Source of the DNA: Janthinobacterium silvisoli
GTDB taxonomy: Bacteria > Pseudomonadota > Gammaproteobacteria > Burkholderiales > Burkholderiaceae_D
DNA: 64,000 nucleotides
Reading direction: 5' to 3'
Assembly: GCF_014200725.1 (NCBI RefSeq)
Contig: NZ_JACHCL010000002.1
Location: forward strand, 682,001-746,000
The notes beneath the pieces are model-generated. The model was not told the origin of the DNA. It ran no database searches and worked only from the letters and a program-made list of their open reading frames with translations. Each line of letters begins with the position of its first letter. Positions within the stretch are counted from its first letter, which is position 1. Shown here one piece after another: positions 39,260-51,600 of this stretch. Made by a program: the position numbers and the translations under genes.

Positions 39260-42200
39260 TCATGGCCGGGCCAGGGTGCGATTGATGGCAGGATCCTTGC
39301 CTTTGAAGAGCTTTTCATCGAACTTGAAGCGCAGGCGCAAATAAGGGCCGCGCGCCGTGTAGTCGGCACCCGTCAGGTCGCGGTCGGAAAAACCGGACCA
39401 GTTATGGCCAGCCGACAACCATAGGTTTTGCGCCAGCAGATAACCCACTTCCAGGCCATTGGCCCATTGTCGGCTGCCGCCCTGCGGGCTGCCCATCACG
39501 GCCGTCAGCACGCCAATGTCCCAGTTCTTGCTGATGTCGTACACGGTGCGGCCCGAAAACAGCCATGCCGTGTATTTTTCCTGGCCTGCCGGCAAATTCT
39601 TGTCGTTATTGTGCTTGGCAGCCACCCGGCCCGTGAACCACCATGGACGACTAGGGTGGTAATCGAGGTGAGTGGAAACGATATGCGCACGATAATTGTC
39701 GCCATCGATCTGCGACTTGTCGCGCACCGTCTTGTACTCGTAGCGTGCCAGGCCATTAAAACGGTTATCGTCCACCGGACGCCAGGCAAAACCCAGCTGC
39801 GCACGGTCTTGCAGCACATTGCCGATCGGCGCGCCGCTGGCGTCGTCGTTATTGCGTGTGTACAGCAGGTAGTTGCGGGCCAGGAAAGTCCAGTCGCGGC
39901 TCATCTTGCGCGCCCAGGCGATGGTATTGAGCCATTGGTCCTGGCTCTGGTCACCCGGCGCGATCTGGCTGTCGAACAGGCGCCGGTATTCCAGCTTGAC
40001 GGAAGCGCGCCACAGCGGGTTGGCTGAGTAATCGAGCCCCGCCGCCACTGCCACCGCTTGCTGCTGCTGGCCGTTGATGACTTTCAAGTATTCAACATTG
40101 GTGCTGGCCGCCAGCCCTTCGCTGAGATTCCAGGTATTGCGCAAGCCGGAAGCGAGCTGCAGATCGCGCTGATTGCTGAGACTGTAATCGAGCGCGTCGC
40201 GCATGCGGTATTCGCCAAACACCGTGCCGCCCGGCATGTAGCCGGTATCCACGCCGGCGATAAAGCTGGTGCTGCGGTCGGCCGGATTCAAGGAATAGGC
40301 GGACGCCAGGCCGGTCTGGTTTTCATAGCGGCCATACAGGCGGCTGCGCTCGGCCAGCTGGTATTGCGCCCCCAAGGCATAGCGGTGCTGGTCGGTGTCG
40401 GAGACGCTTTTTTCCACTTCGCCGTTCAGGGTCCAGCGGTCGGTCGCCTTGTATTGCGTGCCCAGCCGCACTGTGGTGGCGTCCAGCGGGGCGCTGGTGC
40501 CGCCGCCCAGACCGGGATTAATCGGCGCAAAAGTGGTGATGCTGCTGCCCGTGACCGGATCGATGGCCGTGTTGGCCGTGCCATTGCCAAAGAAGCCCCC
40601 GGTAGGATTCAAGCCCGTGCCCAGCGGCGCCGTGTTCGGTGCGATGCCGGCCGTCGATGGCAAGCCGCCGCTTTCCTTGATGTGCTGCACGGACACGTCG
40701 AGCAGCCAGCGCTCGCTGGCGTTCCAGGCCACGCCGAGCCGTGCCGCATCGCGGTGGGCCTCGGTGCTGCGCTCGTCGCTGCGGATCGCTTCGCCATACA
40801 CGGTGACGGCCGGGTTGATTTTGTAGCCGGCCTTCAAGCCCGTCTCGCCGCGCCCGCCCGTGATGCCGGCCGCCGTGTTGTTGAAGTCTGTATCGGAACG
40901 GCTCCAGTAGGCGCGCGCCTCCAGATTGTCATCCTTGTGCTGCAATTCCACCCTGGCCGCATTGCCGCTGACGTCATCGCGCATTTCTCCCGCCTGGCCC
41001 GAAGGCGTGGTGTAGATGCCGCCGCCCGCATTGTAGGTAGTCGAGGTGGTGCGCGCCGCTTCGACCACCAGCAAGGTATTGTCGCCCAGGCGCAGGCCGG
41101 CGTTGACGCTATGCAATTTATACGGCGACAGCGGGTTCTTGTCTTCCACGATGGCGCCGCCCAAGGAGACCATCTTGTTCAGCTGCACCTGGCCATCGGC
41201 GCCCACGGTCCAGAATTTCTCGCCGCCCTGGTCCACCTCGTAGCTGATGCGTATCGATTGCGGATTGCCGGTCGCCGTCAGCGCGGGGATCGCCTGCTTG
41301 AACAGGATGCGCCCGCTGAACGGCTCGAAGCTGTAATCCTCGAAGCGCTGCAGCTGCGTCACTTGCAGGATATCGCCATTCTGATTCTTGTCGCGCACTA
41401 CGATCTCGATTTTTTCCGAGTTCTCGATACCATTGTTATTGCGCACGGCGAACGGCCCCGAAGTGCCATTGGCGCGGTATTCCTCGACCACCTGTTTTAA
41501 ACTATCGTTAATGGCAAACACATTGGCGACGACGCCGTCTTTTTCGTAGTGGCCACGTCCGCCCGTGGCCGTGCGGTTGTACTGGCCCAGCTTGCGCTGC
41601 TGCAAGGTCGCCACGCTGCCGCCGCCCGTCATCTGGCTGAAACCATCGCCCGTGGCAAAGTCGCCATACAGCACATAGCTTTTTTCCTTGTCGATGCGCA
41701 CGTACAGGCGGTCGCTGGAACGGGCGTCGAAATTGCGGATGGAACTGTCGCCATACACGGGGTAAAACTCTTCCGGATTGACGTCGCGCAAGAGGCGCGA
41801 GCGCGTATCCTTGTCCGAATCATAGGCGGCCGTCAACAAGGCGTCGCCGCGTATCGTGCCTTTCAAGAACATGGCCGCGCGCCCCGCCACGTTGGCCTTG
41901 CCATTATTGAAGCTGCGGCTCCAGCGGTCGATATCCCTTTCAAAACCGTCGTTGAAGCGCGACGGCGAAATCGAGCTGCTCGACAGGCTGCGCTTGCTGA
42001 TCACGCCGTCAATCAAGCCGACAGCCAGCATGTCGCGCAATTCGGGCAAGAAACTGATCACCCCCTGCGCCGCCACGGCGCCGGCCGACACGCGCAGCAG
42101 CACATCCTGCGGCGTATCGGGGGCGATCAGGCTGAAACTCGCCTCGCCATCGTCCACCTTCAACTGGGTGCCCGGCGTGACCTTGTCGGCATCGCGGCGT

Positions 42201-42634
42201 TCAGGGCCTAGCTCGTCGGTACGGGCGCCGGCCAGCAAGATACGCCCGCCGCTCGCCTCTATCGTTAGCAAGGCCGGCCCCTTCAAGGGCTGGCCCTGCT
42301 CATCGAACAGGGTGACCCGCACCGTGACGGCGCTCTGGCCATCAGCCGCCACGTCGCTTTGATCGGTGTCGACGGCGATGCGGGCGATGCCGCGGTTGAT
42401 GCTGTAGTCCACCGCGCCGATGCGGTCGTTAAACAAGGTCGGCGGCGCCACGCTGGGGCCGGCCACGCTGTCCGGCAAGGGCATTTGCCCATGGCTGACA
42501 GCCGGCAGCATCAGCAGCGCCAGCACCATGGCCAGCCGCTTGCGTACGGGAAGATGGTTCTTCATAGGCGACTTTTCATGAAATTGTGCATGAAGTGGGG
42601 CATAAAGCATGGCCAGGGTGAGCTTATTGAACAT
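39260..42634 (-). CDS. Large outer-membrane beta-barrel protein with N-terminal Ig-like domain
   Basis: 1124 residues from ATG 42634, chosen for GGGAGG 5 nt upstream; it overlaps the end of the giant gene by 11 nt. ATG 42565 gives a more usual signal peptide (MKNHLPVRKRLAMVLALLMLPAVSHGQ) and is the alternative. After the signal comes a bacterial Ig-like (Big_1/invasin-type) domain: GIARIAVDTDQSDVAADGQSAVTVRVTLFDEQGQPLKGPALLTIEASGGR. From about residue 280 the rest is a run of amphipathic beta strands (YPVYGDSSIRNFDARSSDRLYVRIDKEKSYVLYGDF, LGGAIVEDKNP, YLRLRFKFDEKLF) fitting a large outer-membrane barrel. It may anchor or export the giant protein; that is inference. Confidence 0.8.
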   Translation of the reverse strand: MFNKLTLAMLYAPLHAQFHEKSPMKNHLPVRKRLAMVLALLMLPAVSHGQMPLPDSVAGPSVAPPTLFNDRIGAVDYSINRGIARIAVDTDQSDVAADGQSAVTVRVTLFDEQGQPLKGPALLTIEASGGRILLAGARTDELGPERRDADKVTPGTQLKVDDGEASFSLIAPDTPQDVLLRVSAGAVAAQGVISFLPELRDMLAVGLIDGVISKRSLSSSSISPSRFNDGFERDIDRWSRSFNNGKANVAGRAAMFLKGTIRGDALLTAAYDSDKDTRSRLLRDVNPEEFYPVYGDSSIRNFDARSSDRLYVRIDKEKSYVLYGDFATGDGFSQMTGGGSVATLQQRKLGQYNRTATGGRGHYEKDGVVANVFAINDSLKQVVEEYRANGTSGPFAVRNNNGIENSEKIEIVVRDKNQNGDILQVTQLQRFEDYSFEPFSGRILFKQAIPALTATGNPQSIRISYEVDQGGEKFWTVGADGQVQLNKMVSLGGAIVEDKNPLSPYKLHSVNAGLRLGDNTLLVVEAARTTSTTYNAGGGIYTTPSGQAGEMRDDVSGNAARVELQHKDDNLEARAYWSRSDTDFNNTAAGITGGRGETGLKAGYKINPAVTVYGEAIRSDERSTEAHRDAARLGVAWNASERWLLDVSVQHIKESGGLPSTAGIAPNTAPLGTGLNPTGGFFGNGTANTAIDPVTGSSITTFAPINPGLGGGTSAPLDATTVRLGTQYKATDRWTLNGEVEKSVSDTDQHRYALGAQYQLAERSRLYGRYENQTGLASAYSLNPADRSTSFIAGVDTGYMPGGTVFGEYRMRDALDYSLSNQRDLQLASGLRNTWNLSEGLAASTNVEYLKVINGQQQQAVAVAAGLDYSANPLWRASVKLEYRRLFDSQIAPGDQSQDQWLNTIAWARKMSRDWTFLARNYLLYTRNNDDASGAPIGNVLQDRAQLGFAWRPVDDNRFNGLARYEYKTVRDKSQIDGDNYRAHIVSTHLDYHPSRPWWFTGRVAAKHNNDKNLPAGQEKYTAWLFSGRTVYDISKNWDIGVLTAVMGSPQGGSRQWANGLEVGYLLAQNLWLSAGHNWSGFSDRDLTGADYTARGPYLRLRFKFDEKLFKGKDPAINRTLARP

Positions 42635-45600
42635 GATGGCCTCCCGCTGCCGGCGAAGTGGCTGGAACGGCGGCCGGCAAAGGCTGGCTGCTGAAACTCT
42701 GTCCAGGCCCTCCCCTCTTCTCCTTTTCCACACCGCGCGTCTCGCCCTGGGCGCGGCGCAGCTTGACTTGCTCCAGCACCGGCGCCGAGCAAGAACCTTC
42801 GATGAAGTCGGCACGCATCAGCTCGCCATTCTTGGTATCGAGGAACAGGCTGTGCGCATCGCCCAGGTTGCGGTTCGACGCTTCCATCATGCGGCTGCCG
42901 CGCGGCAAGGTCGAACCATCGACCTTGATCACATGGCTGTTCGGCGTAATGCCGCAATAGCTGTACTTGCCTTCCACGTCAGTGGTGAAGTTGGTGCCAT
43001 CCTCCATGTACAGGCGCACGCCCGGGATGCCCAGTTCCTCGGCATCCTGCACGTGGTTGTGATTGCAGTCGACAAACACCTTGCCGGCGATACAGGCATC
43101 GGTGGTGAATACGCCGCCCGTCACTTTCACCCTGGCCCGCGCCTCGTTCGACGGCGGCCCATTGGTGCTAGTCGCCTGGGCCCGGTTGATGCCGTCGCCC
43201 TGCAGCGCGCCCACGCCTACCCGCAGGCGGTAGCGGAAGGTGATACTGGCGTTCGGCGCCAACGATTCAAGCGTGAACGACAGTTGCGGACCAGGTTTGC
43301 CGCCCGGATCGGCCTGCACCACATTGTTGCGCGTGGTCGTGCCGTCGATGTAGCGGAAACCGGCCGGCAGCTTGTCGAGCACGCTGACGCCAAACGCCGT
43401 GGCCACGCCCGTGTTCTTCACCTCGATGGTGTACTGCAAGCTGTCACCAAGCTCGGCCGTGGTCTTGTTGGCGATCTTGCTGACCAACAGCATCGGCTTG
43501 TCCTGGGTATTGAACACCACCGGCGTAAAGCTGGACGGCGTGGCGCCTGGCGTGGCCGGCAAGACGGCGGAATTGGCCGAACTGCCCTGCGCCAGCGCAC
43601 CGGTCGGCGCCACCGGGGTTGCTGCTCCACCGGCCCCCGCAATATAGCTGTGGCCGATATTGAAGCCGCCAGTCCCTGTGCTTTGCGAAGTGCTGGCATA
43701 CACCTGGTTCAGCTGCGGCACGGCCGGAATCGCCGCCACGCTGCCAAAGTCCACCACCACCGTGAAGGCGATGCTGCAGCTTTCCTGCGGCAACAAATCA
43801 CCCTTGCCGCTGAGCAAACCAAACACCGTCACGCCGTTAAAGTCCGGGTTGGCGATACAGGCCGTAGCGCCGGCAGGCTGTGGCGTCACCAGCAAGCTAC
43901 CGGGCTTGAGAGCAACACTGGCGGCCGCCGGGAAGGCTGCCTTCAGGTTTTCCGTCACCTGCACCATGGTCGAGGCCGGCGCACCGGCCGGATAGCGGTT
44001 GGCCGCCTGCACCACATACGCGATCTCGAACTTGCTGGCATCGGTCTGCTGCTGCGACGACACCGACTTGATCACGTCCACCACCTGCGCCTGCAGCGCC
44101 ACCGGTGTCGGCGTATCTTCGCCCGTGAACGGCACGCCGCCCACGGTTTCCGAGGCATTGCCGTTACTGTTGGGGTCCACCTTGGCGACCATGGCCGCCA
44201 CTTCAGCCGCCGTCGCTACCGTCCCCACATAGGCACCGGCGTTGTTCGATGCGTCGAACACGGCGTTGCCAGGCGGCGGGGTATAGACGGGATTGGGAGC
44301 ATTGGCTGCCACTGCGCGCGCCGCAAACGTGCGTGCCAGGCTGATGGAACCACCGGCATTGGCGGTAGCGCCGCTGACGGAGCTGGCAAACACGCTATTG
44401 TTATATTGCGGCAACGGCGTACCCTGCACGGTCACTTGCACCGTGAAGGTAATCACCGTCAGCTCACCTTCGGCCAGCGCCGCGTCGCCGGTCAGCAAAC
44501 GCAAGTCGCTGCCGTTGCAAGCGCCATTGAAAGCTGGGTTGACCGGCAATTGCTTGCTGCCGGCAATCGCAGGCGCCGCCGGCGGCGTCACGATGCTGCA
44601 AGTGGCCGGTTCGGGGAAGGTGGCGGGCAGGCTGTCGAGCGCCTGCACATTGGCCGTCGTACCCTTGCCCACGTTCTTGACCACCACCGTATAAGGCACG
44701 TTGTACACCTGTGCCGACAGCTGCGTTACCTTGCCGACGGCCAGCGAAGCGCCGATGGCAGGCACGGCCACGTCGGTGACAGCCGTGCAATCGCTGGCCT
44801 GGGCGCAACGCGGTGCATCGGGGCCGGACGGCACCACCGTGTTGTTCAGCGAACCACCACTGCTGACGATAGCACTGACGGTGACGGCCGCCACCGCATT
44901 CGGCGCCAGGCCGGCCGGCACCGTGCAAACGAGTTTGTTGCCCACCAGCGCCGCACAGGTGGCCGGCGCCACCGGAGTGACCGTGATATTGCCCAGGTTA
45001 GCCGGCAAATCATCGCTCAAGGTGATAGGCGACGTGGTCGCACCACTGCCGTTGTTGGCGGCGGTCATCGTCCAGCTGACCGTATCACCTACCGTTGCCG
45101 TGGCTTTATCGGCCACTTTTTTCACCAGTACGCTAGGGCTGCTGACGGTGGTGCTGGTCTGGCAATCGGCCGGCTGCAGACACTGCGGCGCATCGGGACC
45201 GGATGGCACGACACCATTCACCGCCACGCCCGCTTGCGTCACCTTGGCCGTGACCACGATGCTGGCCAGACCGCCATTGCCGTTCAAGCCGGCCGCAACG
45301 CTGCAATTGAGCACATTGCCAGTGACCGAGCTGCAAGTGGCGCCCGTGGCATTGACGGTGATGCTGGCCAGGTTGGCCGGCAAGGTATCGACCAGCGCAA
45401 TCGCCGCGCGGGTCGCGCCGCTGCCCGTATTGGTGGCCGTGATGGTCCAGCTCAAGGTATCGCCCAGATTCGCTGCAGTTTGGCTGGCCACTTTCTTGAT
45501 CGCTACTTTCGGCCCCGTCAGCACCACATTCGACTGGCAATCGCTGGCCTGGGCGCAGGCTGCATGGTCGGGACCGCCAGGTACCACGCGGTTCGACAAG

Positions 45601-48600
45601 CTGCCTTCCGCGCTGCCACTGGCCGTGATGCGGATGCTGCGCGTGCCATTCACGGCCGCCAACTGGCCGGCGGCAATGCTGCAAGTCTGCACGCTGCTGG
45701 CCAGCCAGCTGGACAATGGCGGACAAGTCACGCCAGCGTCCGCCACCACGTTCGATACCGTGAGATTGGCCGGCAAGATATCGGCCAGTGTCACCACGCC
45801 CTGGTTGGCTGCACCGCCGCTGTTGACGGCCGTGATGGTCCAGACGATGCTGTCGCCCAGCTTGCCCGTCGCCACGCTGGCCGTCTTCGTCACGCGGATC
45901 ACTGCGCCCGGCATGGTAACGATAGCCGTATTGGGCAAGTCGTTCTGCACCTCGGTGGAACTGGTGGCAATGTTGCTGACGATGGTAGAAATATTGCTGG
46001 CGGGCTGGATATACGCCAGGGTGAAACTGTGCGTTTCACTGGCCGCCAGGCTGGCCGGCAAGCCCGTCACGGTGAGCATGCCGCTGGCCGGATTGTAGCT
46101 GCCGGCCGCGCCACTCAGGGTCACGCCCACCAGGCCCGGCGCCAGGGTCAGGCTGTAGGTGACGTTGTCCGCCGTGCCTGGACCCACGTTGCTGAAGCTG
46201 ACCGTGCCCGAGATCTGGACACCTGCCGTGGTGCTGCCAGGGAAACCGTTCAGGCTAGTGGTCACGTCAACCAGCAGCCGCGCTACGGTGCTAGTGGTCT
46301 GGCAATCGCCAGCCTGCAGGCAAACAGCGTTATCGGTGCCACTCGGCAAGACGCTATTTTGCAGGGTACCCGCCGCCGTCGCCGTGGCGCTGACGACCAC
46401 TTGCGCCACAGCACCGGGCGCCAGGCCAGGCGTCACGCTGCAACTGAGGATGCTGCCCGCCACCGGCAAACAGCTGGCCAGTTGGGTGGACAATACTTGC
46501 ACATTGCTCACGCCAGCCGGCAAGTTGTCCGTCAAGCCTATCGACGCCCTGGTGGGAGCGGTGCCGTTGTTGCTGGCCGTAATCGTCCAGGTCACCGTAT
46601 CGCCCACGTTCAGGCTGGTTTTATCGACGCTCTTGCGCACGGCCACATTCGGCGCGGACAAGGTCGTCGTGGCCTGGCAGACACTGGCCTGTTCGCAAGC
46701 AGGATTATCCGTGCCTCCCGGCATCACCCGGTTCGACAGCGCCCCGGCCGCCGTGCCACGGCCAGTGATGCGCACGCTACGGCTGCCGTTGACGGCCGCC
46801 AGTTGGCCGACGGCCACGCTGCAGCTTTGTACGCTGCCGGCCGTCCAGTTGGCCAGCGCCGGGCAAATCACGCCGGCATCGGGCGTCACGCTGAGCACGG
46901 TGATATTGGCTGGCAATACATCGCCCAGTGTCACCACGCCCTGGTTGGCCAGGTTGCCCGTATTGCTGGCGGTAATCGTCCAGCTCAGGGTATCGCCGAC
47001 GGCCGCCGTGGCCTTGTCGACCGTCTTGGTGACGCGGACCAAGGGGCCGGGCAAGCTGGTGGTGGCCGTCTTCGGCAAGCCCACAGGCACGGCCGGCGAG
47101 GTGGTGGAAATCACGCTGGTGATGCGCGAATTGTTGCTGGCCGGCTGCACGTAGAACAGGCGGAAACTGGTGCTCTGGCCGCTGACCAGGGTCGATGGCA
47201 AACCGCTCAGCACATACATGCCGGTGCTGCTGTTATACACGCCGCTCACGCCAGGCGCGCCGCTGATCGCGCTCAGCGCAACACCGGCCAAGCCTTTTTC
47301 CAGCTGCAAGCTGTACGTGACATTCTGGGCCACACCAGCGCCTTCATTGCTGAAGGTCACCACGCCGCTGATATTCTCGCCCGCATTGCTGCTCGGCGGA
47401 AAGCCGTTCAAGGTAGTGGTCACATCCACCAGCAAGGCCGACACCACCGTATTGGTGCTGCAATCGCCCGCTTGCAGGCAGACCGGATTGTCCGGCCCGG
47501 CCGGCACCAGGGTATTGTTCAGGCTACCGGCCAAGGTGGCTGTGGCGCTCAGCCTGACGCTGGCGCTGGCACCCGCAGCCAGGCCGGCCGGCACGCTGCA
47601 TGTGACGACATTGCCCACCGGCACGGCGCAAGTGGCCGGCGCAGTCGGCGCCAGCAAGATATTGCTCACGCCCGCAGGCAAGGTGTCGGTCAGGGTAACG
47701 ACGCCGGTGCTGGCGCCGCTGCCGCTGTTGCGCACGCTCAAAGTCCAGGTCAGCGTGTCACCGACACTGGCGGCCTGCTTGTCCACGCTCTTCGCTACAT
47801 TCAGGTTGGGGCTGCTGACAGTGCTGCTGGTGCTGCAATCGCTGGCCTGCAGACAAACCGGGTTGTCCGGACCGCTGACAGTCACGCTGTTAGCAAGCGA
47901 GCCGGCCACCGTGGCGCGTGCGCTGATCTGCACGCTGGCGGAGGCGCCGGCATTCAGGCCAGCCGGCACGCTGCAGCTGAGCACATTGCCGGCGACTGGT
48001 GCGCAAGTGGTCGGTGCGGCGGGCGTGACGACGATATTGGCCAAACCAGCCGGCAAGCTATCGGTCACGGTAGCGACTGCCGTGCTGGCGCCGGTGCCGT
48101 TATTGGCCAGGGTCACCGTCCAGGCCAGGGTGTCGCCGATATTGAGCGCCGCCTTGTCGACGGTTTTTCTCAAAGCCAGCACGGGGCTGGTGATATTGGT
48201 AGTGCTGAGACAAGCGCTGGCCTGGATACAGGCTGGATTGTCAGGTCCGCTGGGCACGACCTGATTCGCCAGGCTGCCGCCCGCGCTGGCATGGCCAGTC
48301 AGTACAACTTTGCGCAGGCCATTGTTGGCAGCCAGTTGGCCGGCGGCAATGCTGCAGCTTTGGCTGCTGTTGGCCAGCCAGCTGGCCAGCGGTGGACAGA
48401 TGACGCCGCTATCGGGCGTGACGCTGGTGACGATGATGTTAGGAGGCAATATATCCTTCAGGGTAACGACACCCTGGTTGGCCAGGCTGCCGGTATTGCT
48501 GGCGGTAATCGTCCAGCTAATGTCTTCGCCCACATTCGCTACGCTCTTATTGGCCGTCTTGCCCACGCGCACGATGGAACCCGGTGTGGTGACCGTGGCC

Positions 48601-51600
48601 ATGTTCGGCTGGTCGTTCGGCACTTCGGTCGAGCTGGTGGCGATGCGGCTGGTGATGGTCGACAGATTGTTCGCTGGCTGGGTATAGCGCAGCTGGAAGC
48701 TGAGACCCTGCCCCGCCGTCAACGTCACGGGCAAGCCAACGAAACTCACCAGGCCGGTCGCGGCATCGTAGCTGCCGGACACACCGCTCACGCTGACACC
48801 GGCCAGGCCAGGCGTCAGTTGCAAACTATACGTCAGGCCTTCGGCGGCGCCAGGGCCAATATTGCTGTAACTCACCGTGCCCGTGATCGTATCGCCCGCA
48901 TTGCTGCTGCCGGGGAAACCATTGAGCGTGGTCGTCACGTCCACCAGCAATTTCACTGCCGTGCTGCTGGTGCTGCAATCAGCCACCTGGCTGCAGACCG
49001 GGTTGTCAGGGCCGGAAGGCAGCACCGTGTTGACATAGGCACCGGCTGCCGTGGCCACGCCCTTGACGACGATATTGAGCGAGGCGCCCGCCGCGAAACC
49101 GGCCGGCACCGTGCAGACCAGCTGGCTGCCAGCCGGTGCGCCGCAGGTGGCCGGCGCTGCCGGCAGCACCTGGCTCAGGGTCAGGTTGGCTGGCAAGCCA
49201 TCGGTCAGGGTGACCACGCCCGCCGTGGGACCCGTGCCATTGTTGGCAACAGCAATCGTCCAGGTCAGCGCATCGCCGACATTGATATTGCTCTTGTCGA
49301 CGCTCTTGCGCACCGTCACTTGTGGACTCAATAGCGTGGTGGTGCTCTGGCAGGAAGACACTTGCGCGCAAGCCGGATTATCGGGTCCGCTCGGCAATAC
49401 CTTGTTGCCCAGGCTACCGGCCAGGGTACCGCGCGCTGCAATCGTGATGCTGCGGCTGCCGTTCGGCGTCAATTGTCCGGGGGCGATGGTACAGGCCTGG
49501 GTGCTGTTGGCTTGCCAGCTGGCCAGCGGAGGACAGCTGACGCCGGCGCCTGGCGTCACCGCCGTGACAGCCACATTGGCGGGCAAAATGTCGGTCAGGG
49601 TCACTACGCCCTGGTTGGCCAGGCTGCCCGTATTGACAGCCGTGATGGTCCACGTCACCGTATCGCCCACGTTGGCCACCTGCTTGTCGGCCAGTTTGGT
49701 GACGCGGATGATGGGGCCAGGCACCGACACGGTGGCCGTGTTCGGCAAGTCATTCGCCACTTCCTGCGAGGTAGTGGCGATGGTCGACGTCACCAGCGAC
49801 AGATTGTTGGCCGGCTGCGTATAGCTGATCGTAAAGCTGGTGCTCTGGCCGCTGGCCAGGCTGCCTGGCAAGCCCGTCAGGGTCAGCACGCCAGTGCCAC
49901 TGTTGTAAGTTCCGCTTGCGCCCGCCACCGTCACGCCGGACAGGCCGGCCGTCAGCTTCAGGCTGTACGTCACGCCATCGGCTGCACCGGGCCCCACGTT
50001 GGCATAGCTGACGACGCCGGAAATGAGGTCGCCGGGCTGGGTATTGGGTGGGAAGTTATTCAGGGTGGTGGTCACGTCCACCAGCAGCTTGACCACCGTG
50101 GTGGAGGTGCCGCAGTCTGCAGGCTGCGCGCAGATCGGGTTGTCTGGGCCGGATGGCAGCACGCTGTTGACAGCGGCGCCGGCCAGGGTGGCCGTGGCTT
50201 TCACCACCACCTTGGCCGAGGCGCCAGGGGCCAGGCCTGCCGGCACGCTGCAAGTGAGGGTGGAACCGGCAATCGCTGCGCAGGTAGTGGGGGCTTGCGG
50301 CGTGACCTGGATATTCGCCAGGCCGGCCGGCAGGCTATCGGCCAGGCTGACGATACCGGTGGTCGGGCCCGTGCCGCCATTGCTGGCCGTCAAGGTCCAG
50401 GTGATGGCATCGCCCACATTGACGCTCGCCCTGTCGGCGGTTTTCTTCACTGTCACGCTGGGGCTGGTGACATTGGTGCTGGTCTGGCAATCGGCCGGCG
50501 TGGCGCAGACGGGGTTGTCGGGACCGGACGGGAGCAGGCTATTGGCCACCGTACCGGCCGCGTTGGCGACTGCCTTGACGACGATGCTGGCCACGCCACC
50601 GCCACCGGCCAGCCCGGCCGGCACGCTGCAGGTGAGCGTGTTGCCGGTGACGGCGGCGCATGTGGCTGGCGCCACGGGCAGGATTTGCAGCGCACTGACA
50701 TTCACGGGCAAGGTATCGGTCAGGGTGATGACGCCCGTGGTGGCGCCCGTGCCGCTGTTGACCGCTTTCAGGGTCCAGCTGATGGTGTCGCCCAGGTTGG
50801 CAGAACTCTTGTCGGCGGTTTTCGTCACCGCGACGCTGGGGCTGGTCACAGTGCTGCTGGTGGCGCAATCGGCGGGGGCAAGGCACAGCGGGCCGTCCGG
50901 GCCGGAAGGCACGACGCTATTGGCAAACGTACCCGCGACGGCAGGACGCGCCGTGACATTGACGCTGGCCGCCGCGCCACCGGCCAGGCCGGCCGGTACC
51001 GTACACGTGAGGATATTGCCGGCAACGGCCGCGCAAGTGGCGGGCGCTGCCGGTGTCACCACCAGGCCCGTCAAATTGGCCGGCAAGGTATCGACCAGCA
51101 CCACCGGCGCGGTGGTCGCGCCGCTGCCGCTGTTGCTGACCGTCAAGGTCCAGCTCAGGCTGCCGCCGAGATTGATGCTGCTCTTGTCGACCGTCTTGGT
51201 CACCGCTACTTTCGGGCTGGTCACGGTCGAGCTGGTCTGACAATCGCTGGCTTGCAGGCAGACCGGACTGTCGGGTCCGGATGGCAGCACGCTATTGGCA
51301 AACGTGCCGGCAATCGTCGGCTGCGCCGTCACCGTCACGCTGGCCGCCGCACCACCGGCCAGGCCGGCCGGCACGGTACACGTGAGGATATTGCCCACCA
51401 CGGGAGCGCAAGTGGCAGGCGCAGCAGGCGTAACAACCAGGCCCGTCAGGTTGGCCGGCAAGGTATCGGACAGCACCACCGGCGCGGTAGTGGCGCCGTT
51501 ACCGCTGTTGCTGACCGTCAGGGTCCAGTTCAGGCTGCTACCGATGTTGATGCTGGTCCTGTCAACCGTCTTGCTCACTGCGACTTTCGGGCTGGTGACA